This document shows, in pieces, positions 54,989 to 63,532 of a DNA stretch of 64,000 bases. Within the stretch, counting starts at the first letter, position 1, and each line of letters opens with the position of its first letter. The stretch is from Corynebacterium anserum (GTDB taxonomy: Bacteria > Actinomycetota > Actinomycetes > Mycobacteriales > Mycobacteriaceae). Below the pieces are notes generated by a model, which was given only the letters and a program-made list of their open reading frames with translations, made no database searches and was not told the DNA's origin. The stretch is from the NCBI RefSeq assembly GCF_014262665.1, contig NZ_CP046883.1, positions 1 through 64,000 of the forward strand, given 5' to 3'. Both the position numbers and the translations under genes were made by a program.

Positions 54989-56329
54989 CTAACCAGTGAC
55001 ACCTGTCAGCTCGTTCAGGGCGTCAGGGGTGTCTACGGTCTTCACGACCTTGCCAGTAGCGATGTCTACCTTGTGAAGTTTCTGCGCGTCAGGCTCGGAA
55101 ACATAAGCGTACTTGCCCAGGACGAACAGGGTTGGGCGCGGATCCTGCCACGTCTCGGACTCGCGCCATTCGTCGGTCACTTTGTACTTGCCGATGATCT
55201 GGCCGGTGTTCGGGTCGATCTTGCGCAGGTTTCCGTCGGTGCCGAGGACGAGAGCTTCGCCTTCAGGGGCACGTCCGAGGGAGCGGAAGCTGTAGGATGC
55301 TTCCACGTCAACTAGCTTCAGCTGGTCTGTGTCGGTGTTGGTCAGGCTGATTCGGGTAGGGCGCTCGAGTTCGGCGTCCTTGTCCACTTTGTAGTCGCCC
55401 AGAATGACCGGAGATACCTTGGACCCTGCCTGGTTACCGATGCGGCCGTACTTGTCCGGAGCATTGACCTTGGTGAACTTGCCGTCCTTGTAGATCACGA
55501 TGCCGTTTTCGCAGCCTACGCCGATAGCGTCTTTGGCTGCGGCTTCGCCGTGAACGCCAGGGCACTGATCGGTTTTGGTGAGGATCTTGTCGTTCTTATC
55601 TTGAACCACGACCGTGTGACGCTCGTCTTCATTGCCGTTGGTGCGCAGGATTTTGCCATCCTTGAGTGCGATAGCTACGCCGTGGTGTGGGGTGACTTCG
55701 TGCTTTTCTACGACTTCTGGTTGCTTGTCCTCGCGGTAGGCATTGGGGAAGTCGCTGATTTTGAGTTCCTGGATGCTGCCGTCTCCATCGCCGAAGAGTA
55801 GTACAGAGTCACCGTGGGGAACTACGTGGCCTGGCTTTTCGGCTTTGTAGGTGGTGTTGGTGAGCTTTGGCTCGGTGACGTAGCTGTGGGTGTGGTCGCC
55901 GTGCGGTTCGGTCCATGCACCGGCGTCGAATACTTGGAAGCCATCTTTGGTGGAGACCAGGACGGTGCGCCCATCGCCTACCGGGTTGAGGCGGTTGAAG
56001 CCTTCGATTTTGGTGTCATCGATGACTTTGAGGGTTTTAGCGTCGAGGGTGAGGATTCCGCCGTCGTAGGTGGCAACCAGGCGCGGGCTTGGGCCTGCTG
56101 TTTCTTCAGGGGCGCTTTGTTCTTTTTCTTCCGACGCCGCACCTGATCCCTCGGCGTTTGTCACCGTGGAGTCAGATTTGTTGGAATCAGTGGATTCTTC
56201 GGTGGAGCAGGCGCTAAGCAGGAGGCCGGTGGCAGCAAGGGCGATCAGGGTGGAGCGGCCGGCGATTGTGGCGCGCGATGCGCGGGTGTTCGTTGTGGAG
56301 GTTCGTCGGAGGGACAAGTTGCGACACAT
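54989..56329 (-). CDS. Exported lipoprotein, AztD-like zinc chaperone
   Basis: A beta-propeller lipoprotein of 446 residues from ATG 56329 (MCRNLSLRRTSTT). The signal peptide ends in LLLSAC with the lipid Cys near residue 41, followed by a Ser/Glu-rich spacer. The mature part is rich in His and Asp, with the loop EPHGDHTHSYVTEP and further HVVPHGDSV and EVTPHHGVAIAL, the pattern of AztD periplasmic zinc metallochaperones. These donate Zn to an AztC binding protein. No aztABC genes are adjacent. The ATG at 56398 would add 23 residues and lies upstream of the palindrome at 56334, so I prefer 56329; AAGG directly abuts that ATG, so a later start is possible. Confidence 0.75.
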   Translation of the reverse strand: MCRNLSLRRTSTTNTRASRATIAGRSTLIALAATGLLLSACSTEESTDSNKSDSTVTNAEGSGAASEEKEQSAPEETAGPSPRLVATYDGGILTLDAKTLKVIDDTKIEGFNRLNPVGDGRTVLVSTKDGFQVFDAGAWTEPHGDHTHSYVTEPKLTNTTYKAEKPGHVVPHGDSVLLFGDGDGSIQELKISDFPNAYREDKQPEVVEKHEVTPHHGVAIALKDGKILRTNGNEDERHTVVVQDKNDKILTKTDQCPGVHGEAAAKDAIGVGCENGIVIYKDGKFTKVNAPDKYGRIGNQAGSKVSPVILGDYKVDKDAELERPTRISLTNTDTDQLKLVDVEASYSFRSLGRAPEGEALVLGTDGNLRKIDPNTGQIIGKYKVTDEWRESETWQDPRPTLFVLGKYAYVSEPDAQKLHKVDIATGKVVKTVDTPDALNELTGVTG

Positions 56330-56333
56330 CCTT

Positions 56334-56358
56334 ATTGAAAATGAAAAAGATTGACAAT
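56334..56358. promoter_or_regulatory. Putative Zur-type operator at the AztD-like gene
   Basis: An AT-rich imperfect palindrome, ATTGAAAATG-N5-GATTGACAAT, lies directly upstream of the preferred start. The halves match at 7 of 10 positions. Size and composition fit Fur/Zur-family operators, and the gene's zinc role makes Zur likely, but the site is not a match to a consensus I can verify. Confidence 0.4.
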
Positions 56359-56560
56359 AATGGTGTTTAAGAGTAGCTATTTCGTATTCTATTGGCAATC
56401 GTGATCAATATGAGGGGGTGAAGGATTGCACTGTAGAAAACGACCGTGATTGCCAGTGAAGACTGTGGCGGGGGAGTGCGGGATTGCCGGCCGGTGCCGT
56501 GCGTGAGTCAAGTATGAGATTACTGGCCGGGATAGTGCTTGGGGCAGCGCTGACGGGCCC

Positions 56561-57154
56561 CTACTCTTCGGAGCGGAAGGTGTTGCCGGGCTTGGTGGCG
56601 TCGACCACCGAATAGGTAATGAGAATATTCCCGAGTTCGGTAGTTTGAACATCGTGCAGCTTTAAACGTGTCGGCAGTGCTCCTTGGAATAACCCGCGCC
56701 CCTTGCCCGCGATTGCGGGATGAATGATCAGCGTGAGGGTGTCGATTAATCCTGCATCAACTAGTTGGCGCACCACTGAGAGTGAACCTTGCACTGCGAT
56801 GTCACGGCCTTCAGTCTCTTTGAGCGCACGTACATACTCCACGAGATCGCCCGTGATGAGAGTGGAATTCTCCCAGTTCAGATCATCCTGAGTCAGGTGT
56901 CGCGACGCAATATGTTTGCGTGTGTGGTTGATGAATGCGGCGAAGCGCGCGTCTGGTCCATCGGTCACGATTGGCCAATAATCAGCCCATTCGGTGTAGC
57001 TGGTGCGGCCGAGAATGGTGTCATCGACGTGCTCAATACTTTCGTCGATGAACTGTGCAAGGCCGGCGTCGAAGGAATCGCGCTGGAATTTATATGGATC
57101 TGGCGCAATGCCGTCAATGGAGTAGAACAATGTGGCGGTGAGACGACGAGTCAT
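56561..57154 (-). CDS. Dihydrofolate reductase / RibD C-terminal domain protein
   Basis: A 197-residue single-domain reductase-like protein starting MTRRLTATLFYSIDGIAPDP. The DHFR/RibD fold is marked by ILGRTSYTEWADYWP near residue 50, EGRDIAVQGSLSVVRQLVDA (dinucleotide-binding Gly region) and LTLIIHPAIAGKGRGLFQ. Such YyaP/YwjB-like proteins are common in actinobacteria and rarely have a proven substrate; NADPH-dependent reduction is inferred. The in-frame ATG at 57337 adds 61 Pro/His-rich residues and is rejected. One TGGCGTCGA motif lies near the 3' end (56596). Confidence 0.85.
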   Translation of the reverse strand: MTRRLTATLFYSIDGIAPDPYKFQRDSFDAGLAQFIDESIEHVDDTILGRTSYTEWADYWPIVTDGPDARFAAFINHTRKHIASRHLTQDDLNWENSTLITGDLVEYVRALKETEGRDIAVQGSLSVVRQLVDAGLIDTLTLIIHPAIAGKGRGLFQGALPTRLKLHDVQTTELGNILITYSVVDATKPGNTFRSEE

Positions 57155-58021
<867 letters not shown>

Positions 58022-58457
58022 TTTACACAGCGAGTGAGAGGCACCTGGCTACCAAATGAGAGTTGGCTGTTTCTGCTCAGTCTGAGTTTCGTCGACGCTC
58101 GACAAGAGATTCACACCCGTGGGAGACAGAGGTGTGAGAATCTCTTGCCGAGCGTTTTACTTGGTGCAGGGCGTATGCCCCGCGCAACGGGTAGGGAAAG
58201 CTGTCAGGAGCATGAGCGAGAGTTTCGCGATGGTTTCCACCCTCCTTCTAGCTGCATTTGTGCGATGGCGAAACTGGCATGTGTGTGGTGACTTGTGGGA
58301 CGGAAGTTACAACTGCCGGAGGAATCGGTAGCATCGGAGGACGAACGCGAGGCGAACGCCGGTGTATAAGCACGTGGAAACGTGTGAACGTAGAAACCAA
58401 ACATGGTAACTGCGATATTGGCGTAGATGACTTCCTCATGAAAGGAACGCGAAGACA
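58022..58457. other. Region between rpf and membrane protein gene
   Basis: About 435 bases. The left part holds the strong terminator at 58096-58158. The rest has no supported gene; GAAAGGAA at 58440-58447 is the ribosome-binding site of the next gene, so the remainder is probably its promoter and leader. Confidence 0.5.
58096..58158 (+). terminator. Strong terminator after rpf
   Basis: A long, nearly perfect hairpin: left arm 58096-58117 (CGCTCG, CAAGAGATT, CACACC) and right arm 58131-58154 (GGTGTG, AATCTCTTG, CGAGCG) with two small bulges, followed by TTTT (58155-58158). The length exceeds 20 paired bases. Confidence 0.9.
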
Positions 58458-59177
58458 ATGAGTAACCCACATAACTACGATCGCTACGCCGATTATGACG
58501 ACCAGACTCGGCAGTTCAACCCTCATCAGGGAGGCTCGGGTGACTATCAGGGTCAGGGTCGGGAATATCCTCAGCAAAACTATGATGGCTATAACGGGTA
58601 CGGCAATGGTCGCCCAAACTACGGTGGATCACGGAATGGGTATCCGCAGAATTACGGTCCTGGCCCCCAGGGTGCCCCGCGGAGCCCACAGGGTGTTCCT
58701 CAGGGAGGGTCTCAAGGGCGTCCACAAAACTGGGGTAAGCAGGATCGTTCCGGTTTGATCGCTGGGCGTTTTGATGCCAAGAAGGTCATCGTCAACCTCA
58801 TCGTGCTTGGCATCTTGGCTGCGGCTGTCACGTTCGCTGCCGTTTTTGTGGTGGATCTCATCGTGAGTCAATTCAGCGGCTCCTACAGTATGGGCACTCC
58901 AGGTGAGGCAATCGTGGTTGGAGCTATTGCTGGGTTGGTTGGTGTATTTGCTGGTCTGCTCTACATACCGGTTGTGGGCACTGGTAATGAGCACCTATTC
59001 GGTTTGGCCGTGATCGCCTTAGCCGTGGTAGCCGCGGTGGTGTGGGTATTATTCGGTGGGTTACTTGATGGCGATTGGACTACTCTCATCACACTGACTG
59101 GGATCATCGGTACAGCGACTACAGCACTGGCGACGCGTGCTCGCATCGAAGCCGCCGATGTGACAATACGCCGCTAA
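58458..59177 (+). CDS. Membrane protein with Gln/Tyr/Gly-rich N terminus
   Basis: A 239-residue protein of unknown function. Residues 1-100 are a low-complexity cytoplasmic segment rich in Gln, Asn, Tyr, Gly and Pro (YDGYNGYGNGRPNYGGSRNG). Residues 115-230 contain four membrane helices, including VNLIVLGILAAAVTFAAVFV, AIVVGAIAGLVGVFAGLLYI and LFGLAVIALAVVAAVVWVLF. The membrane part resembles the small four-helix DUF6069-type proteins of actinobacteria, but I am not sure of the assignment. The N terminus could undergo phase separation or be phosphorylated on Tyr; that is speculation. GAAAGGAA precedes the ATG with good spacing. Confidence 0.75.
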   Translation: MSNPHNYDRYADYDDQTRQFNPHQGGSGDYQGQGREYPQQNYDGYNGYGNGRPNYGGSRNGYPQNYGPGPQGAPRSPQGVPQGGSQGRPQNWGKQDRSGLIAGRFDAKKVIVNLIVLGILAAAVTFAAVFVVDLIVSQFSGSYSMGTPGEAIVVGAIAGLVGVFAGLLYIPVVGTGNEHLFGLAVIALAVVAAVVWVLFGGLLDGDWTTLITLTGIIGTATTALATRARIEAADVTIRR

Positions 59178-59319
59178 TTCCGATGTGACTATGCCTCATC
59201 CGTGTCGTCCGTAGGTATCCGGTATGAACTAGGGTGTAAGCCGATACGGACTAGGGGCTGTATTCAATACAACTCTGTAGCCGGGAGCCGCCGGGGGGAG
59301 CGGCTCGCCTATGGAACCC

Positions 59320-60132
59320 CTACGGCAGGTATTCCTCCGGAATATCCAGCGCCAGCAGATCGTCCCGGGTCTTGTTGGATTTTTCCAGCACAGCTTTGCA
59401 GACGTGTTTCATTTGTTCTTTAGGGTGAGGGATGCGTCGCTGTTCTGACATCAAAACGGTCAGCACCTCTGGCTGTTCTTTGAACGCGTGCCAGATGAGA
59501 GTGGTTGCCATCGCTTCCAGCACCATTCCGCGAGGTCGTTTCGCCTGCTGCGGTTGTTCTGCGCGTTGACCACCACCGCGCGGACGGACGTGCATATCCT
59601 GCTGCCCGATGCCTGCCACAGACCCATCGCGATTCATCACCATACAGGTGTAGGCAACGTTGCAGTACCCATCTTGTTCGATGGTTTCGCGTACCCACTG
59701 TTCATGCTCTGAAGTGAACTCGATATCCATGTAGGCTCCATCGCGCCCAGGAGCCAGGTATTGGAACTTACCTGTCCGAGTCCATACTTCGAATTCCTTG
59801 CCCATAATGCGTGCGGCGATGCCGCCGAAAAGGAAATCAGTCATGGAATAGAGCGCGCCGCCGAATGCCGCTCCATGCATGTTGGCGTTCCAGAATTTCA
59901 GGTTCAGCTCCACCCTTGCCCGACGCCAATCTTCCGAAATCTCAGTGATCCGAATACCTGAGCCAAGTAATGGTGGCCAGATGTTCATCAGACGCTGCAG
60001 CTTCTTCGGATCTTCCATTGCCTGAGCGGTGAGTGTGCCGGGAAGGTCATGGAGCGCCGCTTGAACATCCGTGATGAGCTTCTTCGGCTTATTCAGCAGT
60101 GAGTGGAGAAAAGTGTTATTTGTGGAATTCAT
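59320..60132 (-). CDS. Hotdog-fold protein, DUF4442 / thioesterase-like
   Basis: A 270-residue cytoplasmic protein from ATG 60132 (MNSTNNTFLHSLLNK). A helical N-terminal part precedes the hotdog core NIWPPLLGSGIRITEISEDW, NANMHGAAFGGALYSMTDFL and KFQYLAPGRDGAYMDIEF, the DUF4442 pattern related to acyl-CoA thioesterases. The HGAAFGGAL segment replaces the usual HGG-type active loop. The C terminus (about 190-270) is an extra basic and helical extension. It lies 16 bases after the siderophore-binding protein gene on the same strand, so the two are co-transcribed, but no functional link is evident. A GAGCCGC/GCGGCTC hairpin (59285-59306) follows. Confidence 0.8.
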   Translation of the reverse strand: MNSTNNTFLHSLLNKPKKLITDVQAALHDLPGTLTAQAMEDPKKLQRLMNIWPPLLGSGIRITEISEDWRRARVELNLKFWNANMHGAAFGGALYSMTDFLFGGIAARIMGKEFEVWTRTGKFQYLAPGRDGAYMDIEFTSEHEQWVRETIEQDGYCNVAYTCMVMNRDGSVAGIGQQDMHVRPRGGGQRAEQPQQAKRPRGMVLEAMATTLIWHAFKEQPEVLTVLMSEQRRIPHPKEQMKHVCKAVLEKSNKTRDDLLALDIPEEYLP

Positions 60133-60148
60133 GGGTAGAGCCCCTTGA

Positions 60149-61171
60149 TCAGAGAGATGCAACATCGGGGAGTTGCTGCACCGCCGTGCCGTCATTGATG
60201 GACTTTAGCGCAGGGATGATGCGATCCATTGCCCACATCAGGGATGCCGCAGATGACAGGGAAGTGGCGTTCGATTCATTTTCGCCGATACGTAAGGTGC
60301 GCTTGTCTTTCACCACGGGCAATTCTTTATAGCCGGGGACATTATCTGGGTTGCCGTCAATAGCCCACATGAGCATGAAATCTGCGTTGAGCAGGTCGAC
60401 GTTTTCCGCGGAGATGGAGGTGCGTGCATCACCCTTCGCCGCCTGAACTTGCTTCTCTGGCACCTTCATACCCAAGGAGGAGAGGATTTCGTTGGATGGG
60501 TCGTTTTGATCAGCCACCACGCTGAAAGATCCACCGACGTACATTCCCCAGGTGAAGGTCTTGCCTTGAAGGTTTGGCAAGTCTTTCTTATTCTCGGCAA
60601 ATTTGTCGTCGACGGTTTTTACGAGTTGTTCGGCTTGCTCCTCCTTGCCGGTGATGCGACCGGCTAGCCGAGTGATCTCGTGCCAATCATCCACACCAGT
60701 ATCCTTTTGAAGCACAGGCACTGTGGGGGCAATGTCGCTGAGCCGGTCATAGAACTTCTTGTCCGGTACCCAACCCGCGAGGATCACGTCAGGTTTCAAA
60801 GCCAGGATCTTCTCGATGGAGACGTCGTTCATATCCATGCCGTATTCGATCCGTTCCGTGTCCGTGAACGCGGAAGCATCTTGCCATGGGAAGCGCTGCG
60901 TACCATTCATGGAGGTGGATACCACTTCAGCGGTGATCGGTACGTCAAGAGACATGAGGGCGTCTGTCCATGTCGAAGACATCGTCACGATGCGCTTGGG
61001 ATTCTTAGGAACGTCGGTTTGTCCCATGCTATGCGTGATCGTGATGGTGGAGTTGTTGGCTTCGGCGTTGGTGTGGTTGGTGGCGTCGCTGCAGGCCACA
61101 GTGCCGAAGGTGACGGCGCTGACAGCGAGCGCGGCGGCGAGTGCGCGGCGTGTTTTGGAAGCAAAAGTCAT
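60149..61171 (-). CDS. Iron-siderophore-type ABC transporter substrate-binding lipoprotein
   Basis: A 340-residue exported lipoprotein. The signal peptide LAAALAVSAVTFGTVACSDA has its lipobox Cys near residue 27. The mature part is a helical-backbone binding protein of the FepB/FecB type: QTDVPKNPKRIVTMSSTWTD near residue 55, LKPDVILAGWVPDKKFYDRL near 130, DDWHEITRLAGRITGKEEQA and SSLGMKVPEKQVQ. The ligand is probably a ferric siderophore or haem; no permease or ATPase gene is adjacent. Upstream, the inverted repeat at 61210 may be its operator. Confidence 0.85.
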   Translation of the reverse strand: MTFASKTRRALAAALAVSAVTFGTVACSDATNHTNAEANNSTITITHSMGQTDVPKNPKRIVTMSSTWTDALMSLDVPITAEVVSTSMNGTQRFPWQDASAFTDTERIEYGMDMNDVSIEKILALKPDVILAGWVPDKKFYDRLSDIAPTVPVLQKDTGVDDWHEITRLAGRITGKEEQAEQLVKTVDDKFAENKKDLPNLQGKTFTWGMYVGGSFSVVADQNDPSNEILSSLGMKVPEKQVQAAKGDARTSISAENVDLLNADFMLMWAIDGNPDNVPGYKELPVVKDKRTLRIGENESNATSLSSAASLMWAMDRIIPALKSINDGTAVQQLPDVASL

Positions 61172-61209
61172 GCTGGGATTATATCTACTTGCTGTGTGTA
61201 TGACCGTTG

Positions 61210-61231
61210 AACCTGAAAAGATTCACAGGTT
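61210..61231. promoter_or_regulatory. Inverted repeat in the divergent promoter region
   Basis: AACCTG (61210-61215) and CAGGTT (61226-61231) are perfect arms 10 bases apart, with a nested TGAA...TTCA. The site lies 39 bases before the binding-protein gene and 37 bases before the GT87 gene on the other strand. It does not match the DtxR box consensus. Confidence 0.45.
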
Positions 61232-61267
61232 TACTCCGGCCGAATAGATCGCTAGATAGATCCGGCT

Positions 61268-62503
61268 GTGGTTATTGTTGCTGATATGCCAAGTAGATTT
61301 TCGGTTGATGAACAGGCCGCCGCACTGGGAACGTATCCGCGTTGGCTGCGCCTGGTACAGCCCCTCATTCTGATCGCGGGAGTGATTATTGGCGCAATCA
61401 TGGTGACCCGCGGTGTTCGGCACGCTGAAACTCAGTATCTGCTGGATGTTGGTGTGTTCCAGGATGCCGGCCGTGCATTGCTCAACGGAGATCCTTTTTA
61501 TTCGGATGCTTTCCCCACGCGCAGTGGTTTCCGCTTCATCTATCCTCCGTTTGCCGCCCTACTGTTTGTGCCTCTGGCATGGATGGATGAAGAGACGATG
61601 GAGTTTGTGTGGACACTGTGCACGTATGCGGCGGTGTTCCTCGTTGTGTGGATGGGGACGAAGCGAATGGGTTTGCGGGGCTCCTTCCTATGGGCACTGG
61701 GACTGGCTGGTTGTGCTTTTGCTTTGGAGCCGATTCGCTCGCACGTGATGTATGGCCAGATCAATATTTTTCTGATCTTGTTCGTTACCGCAGATGTGCT
61801 GGGGTTCACGCCACGGAAGATTCGTGGTATTGGCATCGGAGTTGCGGCGGGAATCAAGATCACCCCGGCAGCGTTTGCGTTGGTTTTTTTGGTGCGTAAG
61901 GATTATTGGTCACTGCTGCGCTCTTTCCTGTTCTTCTTCCTCACGGCTGTGATTGGTTTTGTGGTTCGTGTGAACGACTCGGTGTACTTCTGGACCACTG
62001 AGTTCTTTTCATCGGAGCGTGGCGGACCTCCTCCATATCCACCGAACCAGTCTTTGACTGGACTAATTGCTCGTCTAGGTGTAGACGAGCATGTCGCTTT
62101 GGCCATCATGAAGCCGGGCTTTGTTCTTATTGCCGTTCTGTGCGTGTGGGGGGCATGGCGTTTTGAACGAGCGGGACATCCAATGCATGCGTTGGTGCTG
62201 GTGATCCTGGGGATCGTATTGGCTGGACCGTTGGCTGTGACGCATCACTGGGCTGGAATTGTCTTGCTGCTGCCATTGCTGTTCCGCCCGATCAATAGGT
62301 GGGTGGCTTTGTTCATTGTGATCAGCCTTGTTGCCCACTTTTGTGGCTTCCACGATGTGTATCCGGAAGGACAGCCGTTTTATAGTTTCAAGTTCCCGCA
62401 ATATTTCATCGGCAATGCTCAGGGGCTGACTGGCCTGGTGCTGTTTATCGTGTTGTTGTGCTCTGCGGGAAGAGCCAAGCCAGTAGCGAAATGTGACAAC
62501 TGA
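61268..62503 (+). CDS. GT87-type integral membrane glycosyltransferase
   Basis: A 411-residue polytopic membrane protein, second DUF2029/GT87 enzyme of the window. It shares the landmarks of the gene at 18858: LLDVGVFQDAGRALLNGDPF near residue 57, FIYPPFAALLFVPLAWMDEE near 89, MYGQINIFLILFVTADVLG near 161 and GIKITPAAFALVFLVRKDYW near 196. About ten helices are visible. It probably transfers mannose or arabinose from a polyprenyl-phosphate donor to an envelope glycan; the exact linkage is unknown. GTG 61268 and ATG 61286 are both possible starts. Confidence 0.86.
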   Translation: MVIVADMPSRFSVDEQAAALGTYPRWLRLVQPLILIAGVIIGAIMVTRGVRHAETQYLLDVGVFQDAGRALLNGDPFYSDAFPTRSGFRFIYPPFAALLFVPLAWMDEETMEFVWTLCTYAAVFLVVWMGTKRMGLRGSFLWALGLAGCAFALEPIRSHVMYGQINIFLILFVTADVLGFTPRKIRGIGIGVAAGIKITPAAFALVFLVRKDYWSLLRSFLFFFLTAVIGFVVRVNDSVYFWTTEFFSSERGGPPPYPPNQSLTGLIARLGVDEHVALAIMKPGFVLIAVLCVWGAWRFERAGHPMHALVLVILGIVLAGPLAVTHHWAGIVLLLPLLFRPINRWVALFIVISLVAHFCGFHDVYPEGQPFYSFKFPQYFIGNAQGLTGLVLFIVLLCSAGRAKPVAKCDN

Positions 62504-62546
62504 GGAGCCCATCGGTGATGTCTTGATGGTTTATTAGGGTGGGTGC

Positions 62547-63383
62547 ATGACGAATAGAAGTCACACACGTTATCGCATGGAAGGCAATAACCCTCTAGGG
62601 GCTACGTGTATAGCCCTGTGTGCAGCCATTGTCGCCGCCGGCATAGCACTTGCGGGGTGCGGTGAGCGTGAGGGCCAGGTTCCGCCAGACGCTGCGCGGA
62701 CATCGGCACAGCTATCAGAGCGATCTTCTTTCTCAGAGGGTGGCGGCGAAGCGATGGGTGTGGGGGAGGCTTCAGAAGATCCGGAAGGTAGCGCTGCTGA
62801 GCAGAACGGCCCAGAGCAGCCTGCTTCGGGGGATCCTGGTGCCTTGGCACGTCAAGAGTTGGGCACGTTGCAAATTAAAGGCCGCGCACCAAAGCAGGGA
62901 TATTCGCGTGATCAGTTTGGTCAGCGGTGGAAAGACATTGACCATAATGGCTGTGATCAGCGCAATGATGTGCTTGCGCGTGATTTACAGGATGTGGATG
63001 CGCCGGGCGGTTGCAAGGTGCTGAGTGGCGTGCTGCATGATCCGTACACGGGGCAGACCATTAACTTCGTCCGTGGACAGGAAACCTCCGCGTTGGTGCA
63101 AATTGATCATGTGGTGGCGATGGCTGATGCGTGGCAAAAGGGGGCTCAGGGGTGGACGCCCGAGCGGAGGGAGGAGTTCGGCAATGATCTAGAGAATTTG
63201 CTGGCGGTCGATGGGCCGCAGAATCAGAAGAAGGGTGCAGGAGACGCGGCGACTTGGCTTCCGCCGAACAAGAATTTCCGCTGCCAGTACGTGAGTAGGC
63301 AGATTCATGTAAAAGCCAAGTATGGCTTATGGGTTACCCCTGCGGAACACGACGCAATGATTCGCGAGTTGGATCAGTGCTGA
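62547..63383 (+). CDS. Secreted HNH-type nuclease lipoprotein (DUF1524/GmrSD C-terminal-like)
   Basis: A 278-residue exported protein. The hydrophobic signal ALCAAIVAAGIALAGC ends in a lipobox with Cys near residue 38. A Ser/Gly/Glu-rich spacer follows (to about 105). The catalytic part has the DUF1524 His-Me-finger pattern: YSRDQFGQRWKDIDHNGCDQ, QIDHVVAMADAWQKGAQGW (metal-binding DH), FGNDLENLLAVDGPQNQKK and DAATWLPPNKNFRCQYVSR. Cys pairs around 133-156 and near the end fit an extracytoplasmic enzyme. Actinobacteria often carry such secreted nucleases for DNA scavenging or antagonism. No immunity gene is visible. Confidence 0.85.
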   Translation: MTNRSHTRYRMEGNNPLGATCIALCAAIVAAGIALAGCGEREGQVPPDAARTSAQLSERSSFSEGGGEAMGVGEASEDPEGSAAEQNGPEQPASGDPGALARQELGTLQIKGRAPKQGYSRDQFGQRWKDIDHNGCDQRNDVLARDLQDVDAPGGCKVLSGVLHDPYTGQTINFVRGQETSALVQIDHVVAMADAWQKGAQGWTPERREEFGNDLENLLAVDGPQNQKKGAGDAATWLPPNKNFRCQYVSRQIHVKAKYGLWVTPAEHDAMIRELDQC

Positions 63384-63394
63384 CGGTTGGTAGT

Positions 63395-63429
63395 GGCCGA
63401 CTTTCTTGAGAGAGTTGGCCTTTACTTTT
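63395..63429 (+). terminator. Terminator after the nuclease gene
   Basis: Arms GGCCGACT (63395-63402) and AGTTGGCC (63413-63420) pair with one wobble around a 10-base loop, followed by TTTACTTTT (63421-63429). Confidence 0.82.
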
Positions 63430-63532
63430 ATCTACAGTGGCTCCGGCGCTTGTCGTGGCCATTATCTGGTCTGGCGGGGTCAGGAGTGGAAAACCGTAGA
63501 GGAAAAAATTACCACTGAGTTCCTCGTTCTTT

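Noticed and set aside
61210..61231. A DtxR iron box before the siderophore-binding gene
   Set aside because: The arm order is AACCT...AGGTT rather than AGGTTAG...CTAACCT, so it is recorded only as an unassigned inverted repeat.
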